Below, piece by piece: positions 26,735 to 35,527 of a stretch of DNA of 64,000 nucleotides. The translations under genes were made by a program, and so were the position numbers. Each line of letters starts with the position of its first letter. Positions within the stretch are counted from its first letter, which is position 1. The stretch is from contig NZ_PKOZ01000001.1 in the NCBI RefSeq assembly GCF_002946355.1, positions 729,931 through 793,930 of the forward strand, in the 5' to 3' direction. The notes beneath the pieces are model-generated. The model ran no database searches, was not told the DNA's origin, and saw nothing but the letters and a program-made list of their open reading frames with translations. The stretch is from Pradoshia eiseniae. GTDB taxonomy: Bacteria; Bacillota; Bacilli; Bacillales; Pradoshiaceae.

Positions 26735-27577
26735 ATGCCAAATATCAAAATTGTGACAGATTCCACCCTTGACTTGCCCAAGCATATACTCGAAGAAAAT
26801 GACATAATCGTTGTGCCACTTTCGATTACGATTGATGGCGAATCATATGTGGATGGTATTGATATTGCCCCTGATGAATTTATTCGGAAAATGAAACAGT
26901 CAGAAGAACTCCCTAAAAGTTCACAGCCTCCTGCAGGCCAGTTTCTAGAAGTGTTTAACTCATTAACGGCAGATGGCAGTGAAGTAATCGCTATTCATAT
27001 GACTTCTAAGATGAGCGGAACCGTGCAATCAGCTCAAACGGCTGCACAAATGGCTGAAGGTAAAGTCACGGTTATTGATTCTAAATACATCTCTCATGCA
27101 TTAGCCTTCCAGGTGCTTGAGGCTGCCAAGATGGCGAAAGAGGGCAAAACCTCTGAAGAGATTGTTGCACGGATGGACCAAATACAAAAAGCGACAAGAC
27201 TCTTCGTCGTTGTCGATACCCTCGATAATCTCGTAAAGGGCGGACGAATCGGAAAGGGCAAGGCCATGCTCAGCTCTTTGCTTAATATTAAGCCGATTGC
27301 TTCATTAGATACAGGGGAATACACACCTGTAGCTAAAGTGAGAAGTCAGAGCCAGATTGTGAAATACCTTGTGAAACAATTGCTCCAAGATTCTGAAGGC
27401 AAAGAGATTAAAGGGATTGGCATTACTGAAGCAGATGCGATGGAGTTATCCATAAAACTAAAGGAAGCAATCCTTGAGGTGACATCCTTAGAAGATGTCA
27501 CGATTAATGCTACGACACCTGTCATTAGTACGCATACAGGTGTTGGCGCAATTGGCTTCATGTACTATGCAGAGTAA
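26735..27577 (+). CDS. DegV family protein (second copy)
   Basis: A 280-residue DegV/FakB-type fatty-acid-binding protein. Motifs: VTDSTLDLP, SSQPPAGQF, HMTSKMSGTVQSAQ and the C-terminal STHTGVGAIGFMYYA. It is the better-conserved of two paralogues in the window (the other is at 1816-2655), and two such proteins with different acyl preferences are common in Firmicutes. ATG 26735 is preferred, eight bases after AGGAAG; a GTG at 26726 lies inside that site. A TTTCAA/TATAAT pair at 26672-26701 (18-base spacing) may be its promoter. Confidence 0.92.
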   Translation: MPNIKIVTDSTLDLPKHILEENDIIVVPLSITIDGESYVDGIDIAPDEFIRKMKQSEELPKSSQPPAGQFLEVFNSLTADGSEVIAIHMTSKMSGTVQSAQTAAQMAEGKVTVIDSKYISHALAFQVLEAAKMAKEGKTSEEIVARMDQIQKATRLFVVVDTLDNLVKGGRIGKGKAMLSSLLNIKPIASLDTGEYTPVAKVRSQSQIVKYLVKQLLQDSEGKEIKGIGITEADAMELSIKLKEAILEVTSLEDVTINATTPVISTHTGVGAIGFMYYAE

Positions 27578-27583
27578 ATAAGG

Positions 27584-27627
27584 GCTGCAGATTGGGCTTG
27601 ATATCATGCTCAATCTGCAGTTTTTTT
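27584..27627 (+). terminator. Terminator after degV
   Basis: CTGCAGATTG and CAATCTGCAG form a 10-bp stem with seven T behind. Confidence 0.9.
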
Positions 27628-27678
27628 GTCTCTGATCAATGAAGGCAGCTTGTAAAGCATTGTGAGAGGGCTGGATTC

Positions 27679-27891
27679 ATGAAAATGAATCATCAGCCTG
27701 TATGGGCCCTCTGTTTTACGGTGATTAACGTGATCCCGCTAGATTCATACATTTTATATTCCATTACAGACACAGTGATGATGAATGAACAGGTCCATCG
27801 TTTTGGAACCGCCGTTTACTCCCTGGAATAAGGAGACAGAGTTGGGATTGATGGTCTGCTAGCCATTATGGCAAAGATGGGCGTAGATTGA
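27679..27891 (+). pseudogene. Possible small gene with internal stop
   Basis: ATG 27679, preceded by GAGAGGGCTGG, opens a 50-codon frame that ends with TAA at 27829-27831; the same frame then continues for 19 sense codons (GDRVGIDGLLAIMAKMGVD) to TGA at 27889. The product is not recognised. It may be a 50-residue peptide or a decaying gene in the place where B. subtilis has ypmP. The rest of the 460-base gap (27578-28039) is AT-rich and holds the sco leader. Confidence 0.25.
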
Positions 27892-28039
27892 AGTGATAAT
27901 GACTAATGATAGGAACCGGTATGAACATAAAAATATTTAAATGATATTATATGAAAATAGGCAAATCTCTTTCTCTATATATGCTTTTTTTGTTAAAATT
28001 TAGTTAGATATATAATTTTGGCGTAAGCAGGGAGTCCTT

Positions 28040-28624
28040 ATGAAAACTTATTTGAAAGTGCTGGTATCATTAATCTTGGTTTTTTTAGTTGTCGGATGCT
28101 CTAATGAACAAAAAATTCCTAATGCAACTGATTATGAAGTAGAATCCTTTACCTTCAAAAATCAAGATAATAAAGATGTTTCGCTCGAAGACATAAAAGG
28201 AAAAGTATGGGTGGCTGATTTTATTTTCACAAATTGTACCACTGTATGCATGCCGATGACGGCCAATATGAAAAAACTTCAGGACCAGATAGCGGAAGAA
28301 GGCATAGAGGATGTGCAGCTCATCTCCTTTAGTGTGGATCCTGAGATTGACAAGCCAGATGTATTGAAGGAATATGGACAGAAATTTGATGCTGACTTTA
28401 CGAATTGGCATTTCTTGACCGGTTACAGCCAAGATGAGATTGAAAGCTTTTCGCAAGAGAGCTTTAAGGTCACTGTCCAGAAGCCAGACGGCAATGACCA
28501 GGTTATCCATTCTGTGAGCTTCGCCCTCGTTGACCAAGAGGGAAAGGTAGTCCAATCCTATTCCGGTTTGGATGATATCCCGATGGATGACATAATTAAG
28601 CATATTAAAATGCTGCAATCGTAA
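28040..28624 (+). CDS. ypmQ: SCO1/SenC-type copper chaperone YpmQ
   Basis: A 194-residue lipoprotein with a thioredoxin-like SCO domain that delivers copper to the CuA site of cytochrome c oxidase. The signal peptide ends in the lipobox VVGC (Cys20). Copper ligands are Cys66 and Cys70 (TNCTTVCMP) and His157 (QVIHSVSF). It acts on the outer face of the membrane. Matches B. subtilis YpmQ in gene order before ypmR and ypmS. GGGAG precedes ATG 28040. A terminator follows immediately. Confidence 0.94.
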   Translation: MKTYLKVLVSLILVFLVVGCSNEQKIPNATDYEVESFTFKNQDNKDVSLEDIKGKVWVADFIFTNCTTVCMPMTANMKKLQDQIAEEGIEDVQLISFSVDPEIDKPDVLKEYGQKFDADFTNWHFLTGYSQDEIESFSQESFKVTVQKPDGNDQVIHSVSFALVDQEGKVVQSYSGLDDIPMDDIIKHIKMLQS

Positions 28625-28626
28625 AG

Positions 28627-28649
28627 GACAGGTTATCCTGTCTTTTTTT
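28627..28649 (+). terminator. Terminator after ypmQ
   Basis: GACAGG pairs with CCTGTC across a short loop with seven T behind. Confidence 0.85.
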
Positions 28650-28745
28650 CTTCAAAAAAGTAAACATTACCAAGCAAAATTCCATGTTTCATGAGCAGTT
28701 ATAACATATGATATACCATAAGGACTATTTAGGCAGGTGGCATCT

Positions 28746-29603
28746 ATGTTTTTTAAAAACATGTTTTCTATATTGCTTGTCACATTATTAGTTGGCTGCA
28801 GTGGTCTGCCATTTTTGAACGGAAAGGAATCAGCCGAACATTCTAAGACTAATATAACGAGATCGCTCAAAAAAGAAATCCCTGATGACTTCATCCCGAC
28901 TAATTTGTCAGTTGTGTCGGTGGGGGACTCGTTGACTCAGGGAGTGGGAGCTAGCAATGAACAAGAGGGCTATATTCCCTATCTCTCCGCTTATCTCGAA
29001 ACAAATCGAGGAATAAAGGATGCTCACTTTTCTAATTATGGAGTCCGAGGCAATCGAACAAGCGATTTATTGAGCCGCCTTCAAGATGACCAAATCAAAA
29101 GGGACATTACGAATGCTGATGCGGTCGTCATCACGATTGGCGGTAATGATATTATGAAAGTGGTGAAAGATAAATTCACCAATTTGACGATGGGTGATTT
29201 TTCAAAGGCGTCTGTTTCATACGAAAAAAGGGTTGAAAAAATATTTCGAACTGTCCGACAATATAATCAGGAAGCTGAAATCTATTTTGTCGGGCTTTAT
29301 AATCCATTTGGCAAATGGATGTCAGCGTTTAGTGAACTCGACATCATTATGGATGACTGGAATGAGATTGGCATGGAAGTGACCAACGGGGATCCAAATG
29401 CCTACTTCATTCGTATTGATGATATTTTCTCTGCATCTGATGAAAACCTTCTTTATAAGGAGGATTATTTCCATCCGAATGACAGGGGATATGAATTGAT
29501 TGCTGCACGTATTTATGATGAGATGAAAGAGAAAACAGTAGAAACGCTGTATGCTAAGGGAGCAATGAATGGGGTGATGAACGATGAAGAAGTGGATGAG
29601 TGA
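28746..29603 (+). CDS. ypmR: GDSL/SGNH lipoprotein YpmR
   Basis: A 285-residue lipoprotein esterase-like hydrolase on the outer membrane face. Lipobox LVGC puts the lipid on Cys18. SGNH blocks: VGDSLTQG with nucleophile Ser62, the Gly in NYGVRGNRTSD, Asn in TIGGNDIM, and the Asp-x-x-His-type end DYFHPNDRGY. Substrate not known; lipid or acylated wall polymer is likely. ATG 28746 is chosen over GTG 28737 on spacing to AGGCAGG. It overlaps ypmS by 20 bases, so they are coupled. Confidence 0.9.
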   Translation: MFFKNMFSILLVTLLVGCSGLPFLNGKESAEHSKTNITRSLKKEIPDDFIPTNLSVVSVGDSLTQGVGASNEQEGYIPYLSAYLETNRGIKDAHFSNYGVRGNRTSDLLSRLQDDQIKRDITNADAVVITIGGNDIMKVVKDKFTNLTMGDFSKASVSYEKRVEKIFRTVRQYNQEAEIYFVGLYNPFGKWMSAFSELDIIMDDWNEIGMEVTNGDPNAYFIRIDDIFSASDENLLYKEDYFHPNDRGYELIAARIYDEMKEKTVETLYAKGAMNGVMNDEEVDE

Positions 29604-30180
29604 GTGGGGATTATGGAAGAGTTTGTTCTTTGCGCTGCTGGCTGTGAATTTGGTGTTTGCCGGTGTAGTGTTCTACTGGATGACCAGGCCAATCAAGGAT
29701 ATGGAATCTTTAGAGGAGCTGAATAGAAATAAAGAGATGGTCAGCATTCCGTTCTCTTCGAATAAAGAAGATCTCAATCGGGTGATCAATCATTATATTG
29801 AAGAAGAGGCAGCAGATAGTCCTATTGATTACGAGGTATTATTGAGTGATAATCTTGAGCTATACGGAACGCTAAGCGCTTTTGGAAAAGAAGTACAACT
29901 AAAGGTGTTATTTGAACCTTACACGACAGAGGATGGCAACATAATTCTGCGGCACCGCTCCATTCAAATCGGGGAGATGAGCTTGCCGGCCACATTTGTC
30001 TTGAACTATATCAATGAAAAGTACAAAATGCCGGATTGGGTATCCATCAATCCGGGTAAGAAAACCATTTATCTATCCTTGCGTGAGATGGATCTGAAAA
30101 GCGGCATCACGGTGGAAGCGAAGAAATTTGACCTGCGTAATGATGATATACAGCTAAATTTGCTTGTCCCGGTTGAATGA
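29584..30180 (+). CDS. ypmS: DUF2140 protein YpmS
   Basis: A 198-residue membrane-anchored protein of the YpmS (DUF2140) family. One N-terminal helix (LFFALLAVNLVFAGVVFYWM) is followed by an extracytoplasmic beta-rich domain with LFEPYTTEDGNIILRH and MPDWVSINPGKKTIYL. Function unknown. The start lies inside the end of ypmR, and the pair is conserved in Bacillus, which suggests that YpmS works with the YpmR hydrolase. Confidence 0.9.
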   Translation: MKKWMSEWGLWKSLFFALLAVNLVFAGVVFYWMTRPIKDMESLEELNRNKEMVSIPFSSNKEDLNRVINHYIEEEAADSPIDYEVLLSDNLELYGTLSAFGKEVQLKVLFEPYTTEDGNIILRHRSIQIGEMSLPATFVLNYINEKYKMPDWVSINPGKKTIYLSLREMDLKSGITVEAKKFDLRNDDIQLNLLVPVE

Positions 30181-30182
30181 GA

Positions 30183-30233
30183 GACAAGAAAAGGAGGCTA
30201 TGGCAATTAGCCATATGCCTCTTTTTCTTGTCT
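30183..30233. terminator. Bidirectional terminator between ypmS and the DUF4397 gene
   Basis: A long stem, AGACAAGAAAA with TTTTTCTTGTCT outside and TATGGC with GCCATA inside, T-rich in both directions. Confidence 0.88.
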
Positions 30234-30962
30234 TTAATCCAGGAGTCTGATACCAAGACCACCAGTTTCATCCTCATAAATGATCATCATATAAACCTTA
30301 TCCGAATGGAACTGAATGATGCCGCTATTATACAGCGGCTCGTTCTTATCCGCATCCTTCAGCTCAAATTCGATGGACATGGGAGTCAAGCCCAGATAAT
30401 CTGTCTGGTGTTTATAGGGGAGACGTTGGTATAGAACATCCCGGCCCTTTACGCAGATTTGAAGTGTTTTATAGGAGGGGGCAAGGTGAAGGGTTTTCAC
30501 CTTTGACTCATGATGGGGCACATGGCGGTTTTCTGGTATGACAGCTAGCCTTAAATCGTCCTCAGTCCCTGAGAGAAAAAGGGTGTTAGGTGTATCGCCA
30601 ATCATGATTTTCCTATGCATGATGAGCGGATAAGTAGTCCCCGTCGGAAAAACTTCGATATAATAAGATCCTGGGGACAAGGATAAGTATGAGGTGGCTG
30701 CATTGAAGGGAATTTCTTTAAATGTTTTCATTCCGTTAATATATAAATCAACTTTTTTACAATAAGGGGTCCCGTGATAAAAACGAATCTTGCATTTGTT
30801 TTTTGTTTCTTCCAGATTATGTGTATAGTTATAATAAGAAGGTATTTGCATAGTCTCATATGGATTATTGCTCCGGCTCAAACCTGAGTTGAAGGCAGTC
30901 ATGCCATACGGGAGGATTTGAGAAGGGAACGGGTACGGTGAATAAGAAATTGGGTCCATCAT
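30234..30962 (-). CDS. DUF4397 domain protein
   Basis: A 242-residue protein whose middle and end hold two DUF4397-like beta-sandwich units: IRFYHGTPYCKKVDLYINGMK (about 58-78) and LHLAPSYKTLQICVKGRDVLYQRLPY (about 154-180), each with the ATSYLSLSPGSYYIEVFPTGT type strand pattern. No signal peptide is seen; the amino end is Pro/Tyr/Ser-rich (PISYSPYPFPSQILPYG), as in several spore-surface proteins, so a coat role is possible but only inferred. AGGAG precedes ATG 30962 on the minus strand. It is divergent from msrA. Confidence 0.8.
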   Translation of the reverse strand: MMDPISYSPYPFPSQILPYGMTAFNSGLSRSNNPYETMQIPSYYNYTHNLEETKNKCKIRFYHGTPYCKKVDLYINGMKTFKEIPFNAATSYLSLSPGSYYIEVFPTGTTYPLIMHRKIMIGDTPNTLFLSGTEDDLRLAVIPENRHVPHHESKVKTLHLAPSYKTLQICVKGRDVLYQRLPYKHQTDYLGLTPMSIEFELKDADKNEPLYNSGIIQFHSDKVYMMIIYEDETGGLGIRLLD

Positions 30963-31074
30963 ATTTCACTCCTGTCAGTGTATTCATTTATGCTACCTAT
31001 ATGCATGAACGGGTAAAGCGGTGACTATACGAGGATAGCCCAGTAAAGATAAATACATAATTGGAGGGTTTTGA

Positions 31075-31590
31075 ATGGAAAAAGCGATTTTTGCCGGTGG
31101 ATGTTTTTGGTGTATGGTTAAACCTTTCGATACATTTCCAGGTGTTCAAAAGGTTATATCTGGATATACAGGCGGCCATAAGGAAAATCCTACTTATGAA
31201 GAGGTTTGTTCCGGAACAACTGGTCATGTCGAGGCGGTTGAGATAACATATGACCCAAGTGTCATTACCTATAAATCAATTGTTGAGTTATTTTGGCACC
31301 AAATAGACCCGACCGATGCGGATGGTCAGTTCTGCGATCGAGGGGACTCATATAAGACCGCGATTTTCTACACGACGGAAAGTCAGAAGGAAGCGGCTGA
31401 GGAATCAAAGCGGGAATTGGCTGAAAGCGGACGCTTCCAAAAGGAGATTGTGACACCTATCCTGCCTGCCAAAACATTCTATCCGGCAGAGGATTATCAC
31501 CAGGATTTTTACAAAAAAAACAAGGAACATTATGAATCATATCAAATAAGCTCAGGCAGGGCTGGGTTCATTAAGGAAAATTGGAGGTAA
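31075..31590 (+). CDS. msrA: Peptide methionine (S)-S-oxide reductase
   Basis: A 171-residue MsrA that repairs the S form of methionine sulfoxide. The catalytic Cys10 is in AGGCFWCM, with Cys13 beside it; [27 protein letters not shown] and [15 protein letters not shown] are family blocks. GGAGGG precedes ATG 31075. msrB follows after five bases, giving a two-gene repair operon covering both sulfoxide forms, with thioredoxin as electron donor. Confidence 0.96.
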   Translation: MEKAIFAGGCFWCMVKPFDTFPGVQKVISGYTGGHKENPTYEEVCSGTTGHVEAVEITYDPSVITYKSIVELFWHQIDPTDADGQFCDRGDSYKTAIFYTTESQKEAAEESKRELAESGRFQKEIVTPILPAKTFYPAEDYHQDFYKKNKEHYESYQISSGRAGFIKENWR

Positions 31591-31595
31591 GATAA

Positions 31596-32024
31596 ATGGG
31601 CATATACACGGAACGCATTAACCAATTGAATGAAATGCAGCGCCATGTGACCCAACAGAACGGAACAGAGCCCCCGTTTAGAAATGAATATTACCAGACA
31701 GAGGAGGATGGCATATATGTGGATGTCGTCTCCGGTAAACCTTTATTCAGTTCGAAAGACAAATATGATGCCGGCTGCGGCTGGCCAAGCTTCACGAAGC
31801 CGATTGATGCGGAGGAAATCCTTGAAAAGCAGGATCTCAGCCATAATATGATTCGGACTGAGGTAAGAAGCAAGGAAGCTGACTCTCATTTGGGCCATGT
31901 CTTCCCGGATGGGCCGGGACCTGCTGGATTGCGCTATTGCATCAACTCTGCCGCTTTGCGCTTCATTCCTAAGGATGAGCTTGAAAAAGAAGGCTATGGA
32001 GAATACTTACGTCTTTTTAAATAG
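31596..32024 (+). CDS. msrB: Peptide methionine (R)-S-oxide reductase
   Basis: A 142-residue MsrB that repairs the R form of methionine sulfoxide. Catalytic Cys115 lies in [17 protein letters not shown] and [10 protein letters not shown] are present. The paired CxxC zinc motifs seen in some MsrB are absent, as in the usual Bacillus form. GGAGG overlaps the end of msrA, and a terminator follows. Confidence 0.96.
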   Translation: MGIYTERINQLNEMQRHVTQQNGTEPPFRNEYYQTEEDGIYVDVVSGKPLFSSKDKYDAGCGWPSFTKPIDAEEILEKQDLSHNMIRTEVRSKEADSHLGHVFPDGPGPAGLRYCINSAALRFIPKDELEKEGYGEYLRLFK

Positions 32025-32042
32025 AAATAGATTATAGGGAAG

Positions 32043-32078
32043 CCGCCTGATTCTAAAAATGAATTCAGGCGGTTTTTT
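32043..32078 (+). terminator. Terminator after msrB
   Basis: CCGCCTGAATTC-type stem (outer CCGCCTGA with TTCAGGCGG) followed by seven T. Confidence 0.9.
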
Positions 32079-32157
32079 TATGGAAGGAAATTGACGGTTT
32101 ACAGAGAACTTCTTCTAGATAGGAAATTAAATGTGAATAAGGGAGATGGTCAGCAAA

Positions 32158-33001
32158 TGAGCGGGATTTTCGGAATTTAAGACAAAACATCATGAAAGAA
32201 ATCAAGGGCTTCCGTTTTACCGCAGCCGTTTGATGGAGGTAATAGAAGAAGATTTACTTAAAGATAAAAACATCACTGGTGTTTATTATGGCGGTCCATC
32301 GGCAAGGGAAACACCGATTTATTTTCAGATATCGACATCAGAATCATCGTAAAGGATGAGGAGTTTGAAGCTTATAGACTGAGCAAAAAAGAACGGGCGA
32401 GAAGGTGGGGGGTGTCCTATTTTTTGAGGACTATCCCTGGACCGCTCATACAGTCGCTCATTTTGAGACTTTTGTGAAAGTGGATGCCTTTTATTACAAA
32501 ATGAAGGGAGTTCACCCGTCCGTTTTTCTGCAAGACATAAAAATTATCTATGATCCGAGCGGCCGCCTATCCAAATTGAAAGAACAATCTATGCAGCTGA
32601 CCTATAAGCCCTGCATGGAAGAATTGGAAGCCTGGGGTTCTAAATTTTTGGCCTATATTCATGAAGCCTACCGAAGTTTGATGAGAGGGGAGTATTATTC
32701 TGCTCTCCATTATGTCGAGGGTCTTAGACACTCAGTGGCAATGGGATGGTATATGGCGGCTGGATATCAGCCTAATGCTATGGGAGATTGGTCGAAAGTT
32801 GAAGGGAACAGAAGTAAATTGACAGACTCGCAGAAATTTCTTCTAGGGCAATGGAATGCAACCGCCGTTCCAGATGAGATTATATCAGTCATCAAGCTGC
32901 TGACCTCTGAGTTTCGGGCCATCCATCAAAGTTTATGTGATCAATTGGCTATAGAAAGAGAGACTGAGAGGATTGAGAAGATTCTTGGTATGGTGCTTTG
33001 A
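32158..33001 (+). pseudogene. Frameshifted nucleotidyltransferase-family gene
   Basis: Pieces of one protein lie in successive frames: a start near 32158, then RLMEVIEEDLLKDKNITGVYYGG, then GKGNTDLFSDIDIRIIVKDEEF (the GS-x-DxD nucleotidyltransferase core), then a 195-codon open frame from 32405 to 33001 (FFEDYPWTAHTVAHFETFVK and an all-helical end). At least four single-base changes are needed to join them, most in short homopolymers (near 32173, the T-run at 32215, GGTCC near 32294, the G-run near 32406). The intact gene would resemble drug-modifying adenylyltransferases, but the class is not certain. No other gene in the window shows such clustered shifts, so real decay is more likely than sequencing error. 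Confidence 0.75.
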
Positions 33002-33489
33002 TTATATCTTGCAGGGATGAGCCTCCTAAGGCCTCTTTATTTGCCTCAAATGAGATGGGCAACAGGTGATGGACAACGGCAGTGCAGTTAGTAGACAGCC
33101 GTCAAGAGGATGGTACCTTTGAAATAATCAATAAGATGTGGCAGAAACAGAGCTTATAAACAATCCTAAAAAGACGAACGATGATCCTTAATCGGCTTTG
33201 TTGCGTTGCATGAACAAGTTCTTTCTATTATGCTGCGGCCACTCGCATTCAGCTAGGAGGATGGCTTTAGCCTCCTCCGCTGTGTATACGGGTCTTAGCC
33301 TTTCCTCTATTTCTCACAGCAGTCAAGTAGCCGCAGTTAAATTCCACTAGTTATTAATAATGGTATCCAGGGTGAACAAGTCTATTGAAAAAAAATTAAA
33401 AACCTGAACTATTGATGTAAAATATCATCTAATAGTTCAGGTTTTTCATTGACTGAAATACTATCCCAGCCCACTCGTTACTTCGTCAT
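33002..33489. other. Gene-free gap with one coding fragment
   Basis: At 33069-33161 a 29-codon frame (ending GTFEIINKMWQKQSL before TAA) looks like the tail of a protein with no start; it may be a remnant. A terminator occupies 33399-33447. The remainder shows nothing recognisable. Confidence 0.3.
33399..33447 (-). terminator. Terminator after the SGNH hydrolase gene
   Basis: AAAAACCTGAACTATT pairs perfectly with AATAGTTCAGGTTTTT, T-rich on both strands; it ends the minus-strand gene. Confidence 0.92.
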
Positions 33490-34587
33490 TTATTTGCCGG
33501 TTATGGTCGCTGAAAGGACTCCTGCAAGCTGGAATGGCTTTTCATTAAGTCCATTGAAGCGAAGGCCACGATCATTAGTAATGAATTCAATTTCATGGGT
33601 TCCAGTCTCAAGTCCTGCCGCAATGATGATAGCTCGTTCCTTTACCAATGGCCAGTTTGTGTTGATTGTTCTGTAATAGCGATTATCTATAAAAACATCG
33701 ACCATGCCCCCGTTCGGATTCCGCTTAATAATCGCACCGACTGTGTTGCCGCGGACCGTATAGCGAATAGAGCTTCCTTTTTTATCTGCAGCCCAATATT
33801 TATTCTCAAATTCAAAACCTTGCTGGGCACTAACAGCCTTTGTTAAATGAATAGGGGAGTCTTCCTGGATATATAGTGCCTGCTTTAATGAAGGGGCCTT
33901 CCTGTTTGGAAAATCGTCTAATGCTGTGAGAATAGCCTTCGCATAGAGTTCATAGCCTTTTTTGTTTGGATGGACTTTATCCCTATTAAGACTTTTCACA
34001 TCCATACCGGATTCCGCATATTCTTGCCGCATATTGATTGGTGTAGCACCGTAATACTCGCTCAAAGTAAGGATTTGATCGGCAATGCTTTGATCAGTTA
34101 AGGGACTTTCAATGAATGTGATGATTTCAGCCTTTGGGGTCCGCATTTTTGCCTCACGAATCAACAGCTCATAATGCTTCGCGAATTCACCGGATTCCAT
34201 ATACTTTCGATCATTTTCCCCGAAAACAAGGAAGACGATATCAGCGGGATAAAGAAGCTCGGTATTGCGGAGTTTGTATAAACCCTCAAAGGCGGTTGCC
34301 CCGCTTTGAGATATGTGTTGTCCATTCATTTCTAGACCGTATCGCTGTTTAATGAGGCGCTCAAGCTGAGCATGCCAGCTATCTCTTTTTGTTTCAGCAC
34401 CAGCTCCTCTGCCGATGCTGTCACCTACAACAAGATAATAAATCGTATTGCCATTATTCAGCTTTTCAGACAGGGTTTGGTCGCTCATGACGACCGTTTC
34501 TGGCTTCAACGAAAGAAAGATAATGGTTAGCGCGCAGACACAGAAAGAAAGCGTGATTAAAGCCCTGCGCTTTATTTTGGAAGCCAT
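33490..34587 (-). CDS. Membrane-anchored SGNH/GDSL hydrolase
   Basis: A 365-residue protein with one N-terminal helix (ALITLSFCVCALTIIFLSL), an SGNH hydrolase domain (LVVGDSIGRGAGAE with the Ser nucleophile, ISQSGATAFEG, VFGENDRKYM, and DKVHPNKKGYELYA with the Asp/His pair), and a C-terminal beta-sandwich (GNTVGAIIKRNPNGGMVDVFIDNRYY) of the kind that binds sugars. Acting outside the cell, it probably removes or transfers acetyl groups on wall or exopolysaccharide; that is inference. ATG 34587 is chosen because a GGGGGTGGG site stands just before it. Confidence 0.85.
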   Translation of the reverse strand: MASKIKRRALITLSFCVCALTIIFLSLKPETVVMSDQTLSEKLNNGNTIYYLVVGDSIGRGAGAETKRDSWHAQLERLIKQRYGLEMNGQHISQSGATAFEGLYKLRNTELLYPADIVFLVFGENDRKYMESGEFAKHYELLIREAKMRTPKAEIITFIESPLTDQSIADQILTLSEYYGATPINMRQEYAESGMDVKSLNRDKVHPNKKGYELYAKAILTALDDFPNRKAPSLKQALYIQEDSPIHLTKAVSAQQGFEFENKYWAADKKGSSIRYTVRGNTVGAIIKRNPNGGMVDVFIDNRYYRTINTNWPLVKERAIIIAAGLETGTHEIEFITNDRGLRFNGLNEKPFQLAGVLSATITGK

Positions 34588-34738
34588 ATGACCCACCCCC
34601 CGTATATATCTGGTTTCATATTACCTACATTTGGAATAAAAAACAATCAAAAAATAGGCGAATGCACATACCCAGAGGGCGCAAAGCTCATATAGTAACA
34701 GTGTAATTGAGACCTTTTAAAAGGAGTTGGATGATCGA

Positions 34739-34906
34739 ATGTACGGTTATGGTTGCGGAAATCCTTGCGGAGGATATGGCGGTTATGGATATGGCGGTTA
34801 TGGTTATGGAGGATGCGGAGGCGGATTCGGTTCAGGCTTTGCGTTAATTGTTGTTCTCTTCATCTTGTTAGTCATTATTGGTGCATCTTTCTATTGCTGC
34901 AATTAA
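34739..34906 (+). CDS. YjcZ-family sporulation peptide
   Basis: A 55-residue peptide missed by longer-gene searches. It starts with a Gly/Tyr/Cys-rich run ([20 protein letters not shown]) and ends with one membrane helix ([22 protein letters not shown]). This is the YjcZ/YflJ-neighbour type of small spore membrane peptide found in many copies in Bacillaceae. AAGGAG is at 34721-34726. Another frame overlapping it (34753-34950) is rich in Arg/Trp and is a shadow. Role in the spore unknown. Confidence 0.85.
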   Translation: MYGYGCGNPCGGYGGYGYGGYGYGGCGGGFGSGFALIVVLFILLVIIGASFYCCN

Positions 34907-34914
34907 TAATGAGC

Positions 34915-34942
34915 AAAAAGGATGGGCGTTGTCCGTCCTTTT
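34915..34942 (+). terminator. Terminator after the YjcZ gene
   Basis: AAAAGGATGG pairs with CCGTCCTTTT (one G-U), followed by TC-rich sequence. Confidence 0.7.
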
Positions 34943-34999
34943 CTACATAAAATATATCTAAAGTTATGGGAAAATATCTCTAACCAATAATTGCGTTCA

Positions 35000-35029
35000 T
35001 TACCATATTTAACATAAATCATGTATACT
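35000..35029 (+). promoter_or_regulatory. Candidate promoter of the yozE unit
   Basis: TTACCA (35000-35005) and TATACT (35024-35029) with 18-base spacing, about 180 bases before the yozE start. Confidence 0.45.
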
Positions 35030-35073
35030 AATTAGTACAGGATAGGGTAAAAGTTATAGGCTTTATAGATGTA

Positions 35074-35192
35074 TCTCTTGGCTTCAGCAGGCTAAACAGT
35101 GATTTGACAAAATGCTTGCGGGCTGATAGCTTACCATTTGTAACATAATGATGTGTCATTATGTATGATGGATATAGCATTAAGCCAAGAGA
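35074..35192 (+). promoter_or_regulatory. Structured 5' leader of yozE
   Basis: An 11-bp perfect long-range inverted repeat, TCTCTTGGCTT at 35074-35084 and AAGCCAAGAGA at 35182-35192, encloses about 97 bases that include a local hairpin CATAATGA-TGTG-TCATTATG (35146-35165). The right arm ends two bases before the GGAG of yozE, so pairing could affect translation. Not a riboswitch class I recognise. Confidence 0.5.
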
Positions 35193-35208
35193 GTGGAGAT
35201 GAATAAAG

Positions 35209-35430
35209 ATGAAATCTTTTTATCAATTTTTAATGACATACAGAAATGCCTTAAAGAAGACGGAAATGTCCTTGTTTGCCGAGAATGTGTTCTATGACCA
35301 TGGGTTTCCGAAGAATTCGTCTGACTATCATGAAATCAGCGATTACTTAGAGATGAATGGTGATTATATTCTCGATATGAGCCTATTTGATGAGGCTTGG
35401 AATGCTTATTTGCAAAATATCGGGAAATAG
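35209..35430 (+). CDS. yozE: YozE family protein (UPF0346)
   Basis: A 73-residue soluble protein of the YozE SAM-like fold family. Conserved segments are SFYQFLMTYR at the start, FAENVFYDHGFPKNSSDYHEISDYLE and a C-terminal FDEAWNAYL. Function is unknown. In B. subtilis it lies near the yodN-deoD-ctpB genes, as here. The GGAG at 35195-35198 serves ATG 35209. Confidence 0.92.
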   Translation: MKSFYQFLMTYRNALKKTEMSLFAENVFYDHGFPKNSSDYHEISDYLEMNGDYILDMSLFDEAWNAYLQNIGK

Positions 35431-35527
35431 AGCAAGCCGGCAAATAGGTGGTACCCTGTTTATGTTCTTTGGGTGATTTTCTATAACTGCTGTTCTGGAA
35501 TCTAAGGAAGGAAACAGGTGCTTTTTA

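Noticed and set aside
34753-34950. 65-codon Arg/Trp-rich frame
   Set aside because: It is a shadow of the Gly/Tyr-rich YjcZ-type gene at 34739-34906.
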